In this document: piece by piece, positions 63,603-64,000 of the stretch
Numbering within the stretch: position 1 is the stretch's first letter
Layout: each line of letters starts with the position of its first letter
NCBI GenBank assembly: GCA_030248215.1
Contig: JASANG010003984.1
Span: 594,403-658,402, forward strand
Origin: Enoplolaimus lenunculus
Taxonomy: Eukaryota; Nematoda; Enoplea; Enoplida; Thoracostomopsidae
Length of the DNA: 64,000 nucleotides
Direction of reading: 5' to 3'
The notes under the pieces: generated by a model
Databases searched by the model: none
Told to the model about the DNA's origin: nothing
The model's input: the letters and a program-made list of their open reading frames with translations, nothing else
Position numbers and translations under genes: made by a program

Positions 63603-64000
63603 TCATCTATTATCTTAATAGTTTTTAATTATGTATTGATCACACTTCTATCAGGTTCAGCATAAATATTTAAGTTACCTGGTTACTCTGTGTAAAGCAA
63701 ACCCAAGAAATTGGTCGACGTGAAATTAATATAAATAAAAGCATCCTAAACACTGAATGAAGTAGAATCCTTGCATTGCGTCTTCAGATTAGCAATACCC
63801 CCATCTGAATATTTTGATCGGACTCAAAATAGTCTCTTTTATGCATGATTTAAAATAACGTTTTAGACGCTTAAGGTTGAAAATAATTGAAAATACAACA
63901 GCTGCTATTAAAGTTAAGTAGTTTTTGAGTCGTCTTTTTACTGTTTTTCAAGTTATCTGATAAAATGTGATATTGAGTTTGAAAAATTTTCGTAATTTGA
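63603..64000. other. no feature seen
   Basis: AT-rich non-coding sequence up to the window edge. Confidence 0.35.

Noticed and set aside
1-64000. CRISPR array, bacterial operon or rRNA genes
   Set aside because: Introns, interstitial TTAGGC and eukaryotic gene families show nuclear animal DNA. The tandem repeats have no spacer pattern, and no rRNA-like sequence was seen.
1-64000. LTR retroelement, Polinton or other virus-like fossil
   Set aside because: No long direct terminal repeats and no polymerase, integrase, capsid or envelope frame could be recognised by eye.

Overview
This window is eukaryotic nuclear DNA, almost certainly from a nematode. Three things point there. TTAGGC, the nematode telomere hexamer, recurs in degenerate runs at many places. 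One spliced gene encodes an ODR-2/HOT-like Ly-6 protein. A second spliced gene encodes a carbohydrate sulfotransferase of the type expanded in nematodes. The low gene density, kilobase introns and very high load of short repeats suggest a large, repeat-rich nematode genome rather than a compact Caenorhabditis-like one. I cannot name the species. Positions 1-29600 hold no protein gene I can support. This stretch is a mosaic of short inverted-repeat elements (MITEs), fold-back repeats, tandem repeats and a few tRNA-derived SINE-like pieces. Positions 29658-33235 (+) hold a three-exon gene for a secreted, probably GPI-anchored Ly-6/uPAR-domain protein resembling ODR-2. Positions 33236-43569 are again repeats. 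Positions 43570-49969 (+) hold a four-exon gene for a Golgi type II membrane sulfotransferase with a polyglutamine stem. Its second exon (45232-45358) encodes fewer than 45 residues and is seen only by joining splice sites and codon phase. The 3' half of its last exon is amplified into four tandem 154-bp copies (49832-50445). Positions 50446-64000 are repeats again, including a perfect-looking 162-bp tandem array, an 80-bp minisatellite and several nested MITEs. One possible minus-strand exon (59360-59698) has no recognised family. At least a dozen repeat families can be told apart by eye, and I use these names: TEL1 and TEL2 (two different terminal inverted repeats, both with TTAGGC-like cores); TTAA (a TTAA-flanked MITE that carries tRNA-like A and B boxes); GAGTT, GACTC, GACCC, GC-arm, CGC, CAC-arm, TCTGA, GGATCC, TCATATGA and CACTCT (MITE-like families named after a motif); and a 1.25-kb non-autonomous transposon. 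No transposase, reverse transcriptase, capsid or envelope reading frame was recognised, so the elements here are non-autonomous. The two host genes are unrelated in function beyond both acting in the secretory pathway. Both have TTAGGC-cored MITEs in their introns, and both have a tandem duplication that begins inside the final coding exon.
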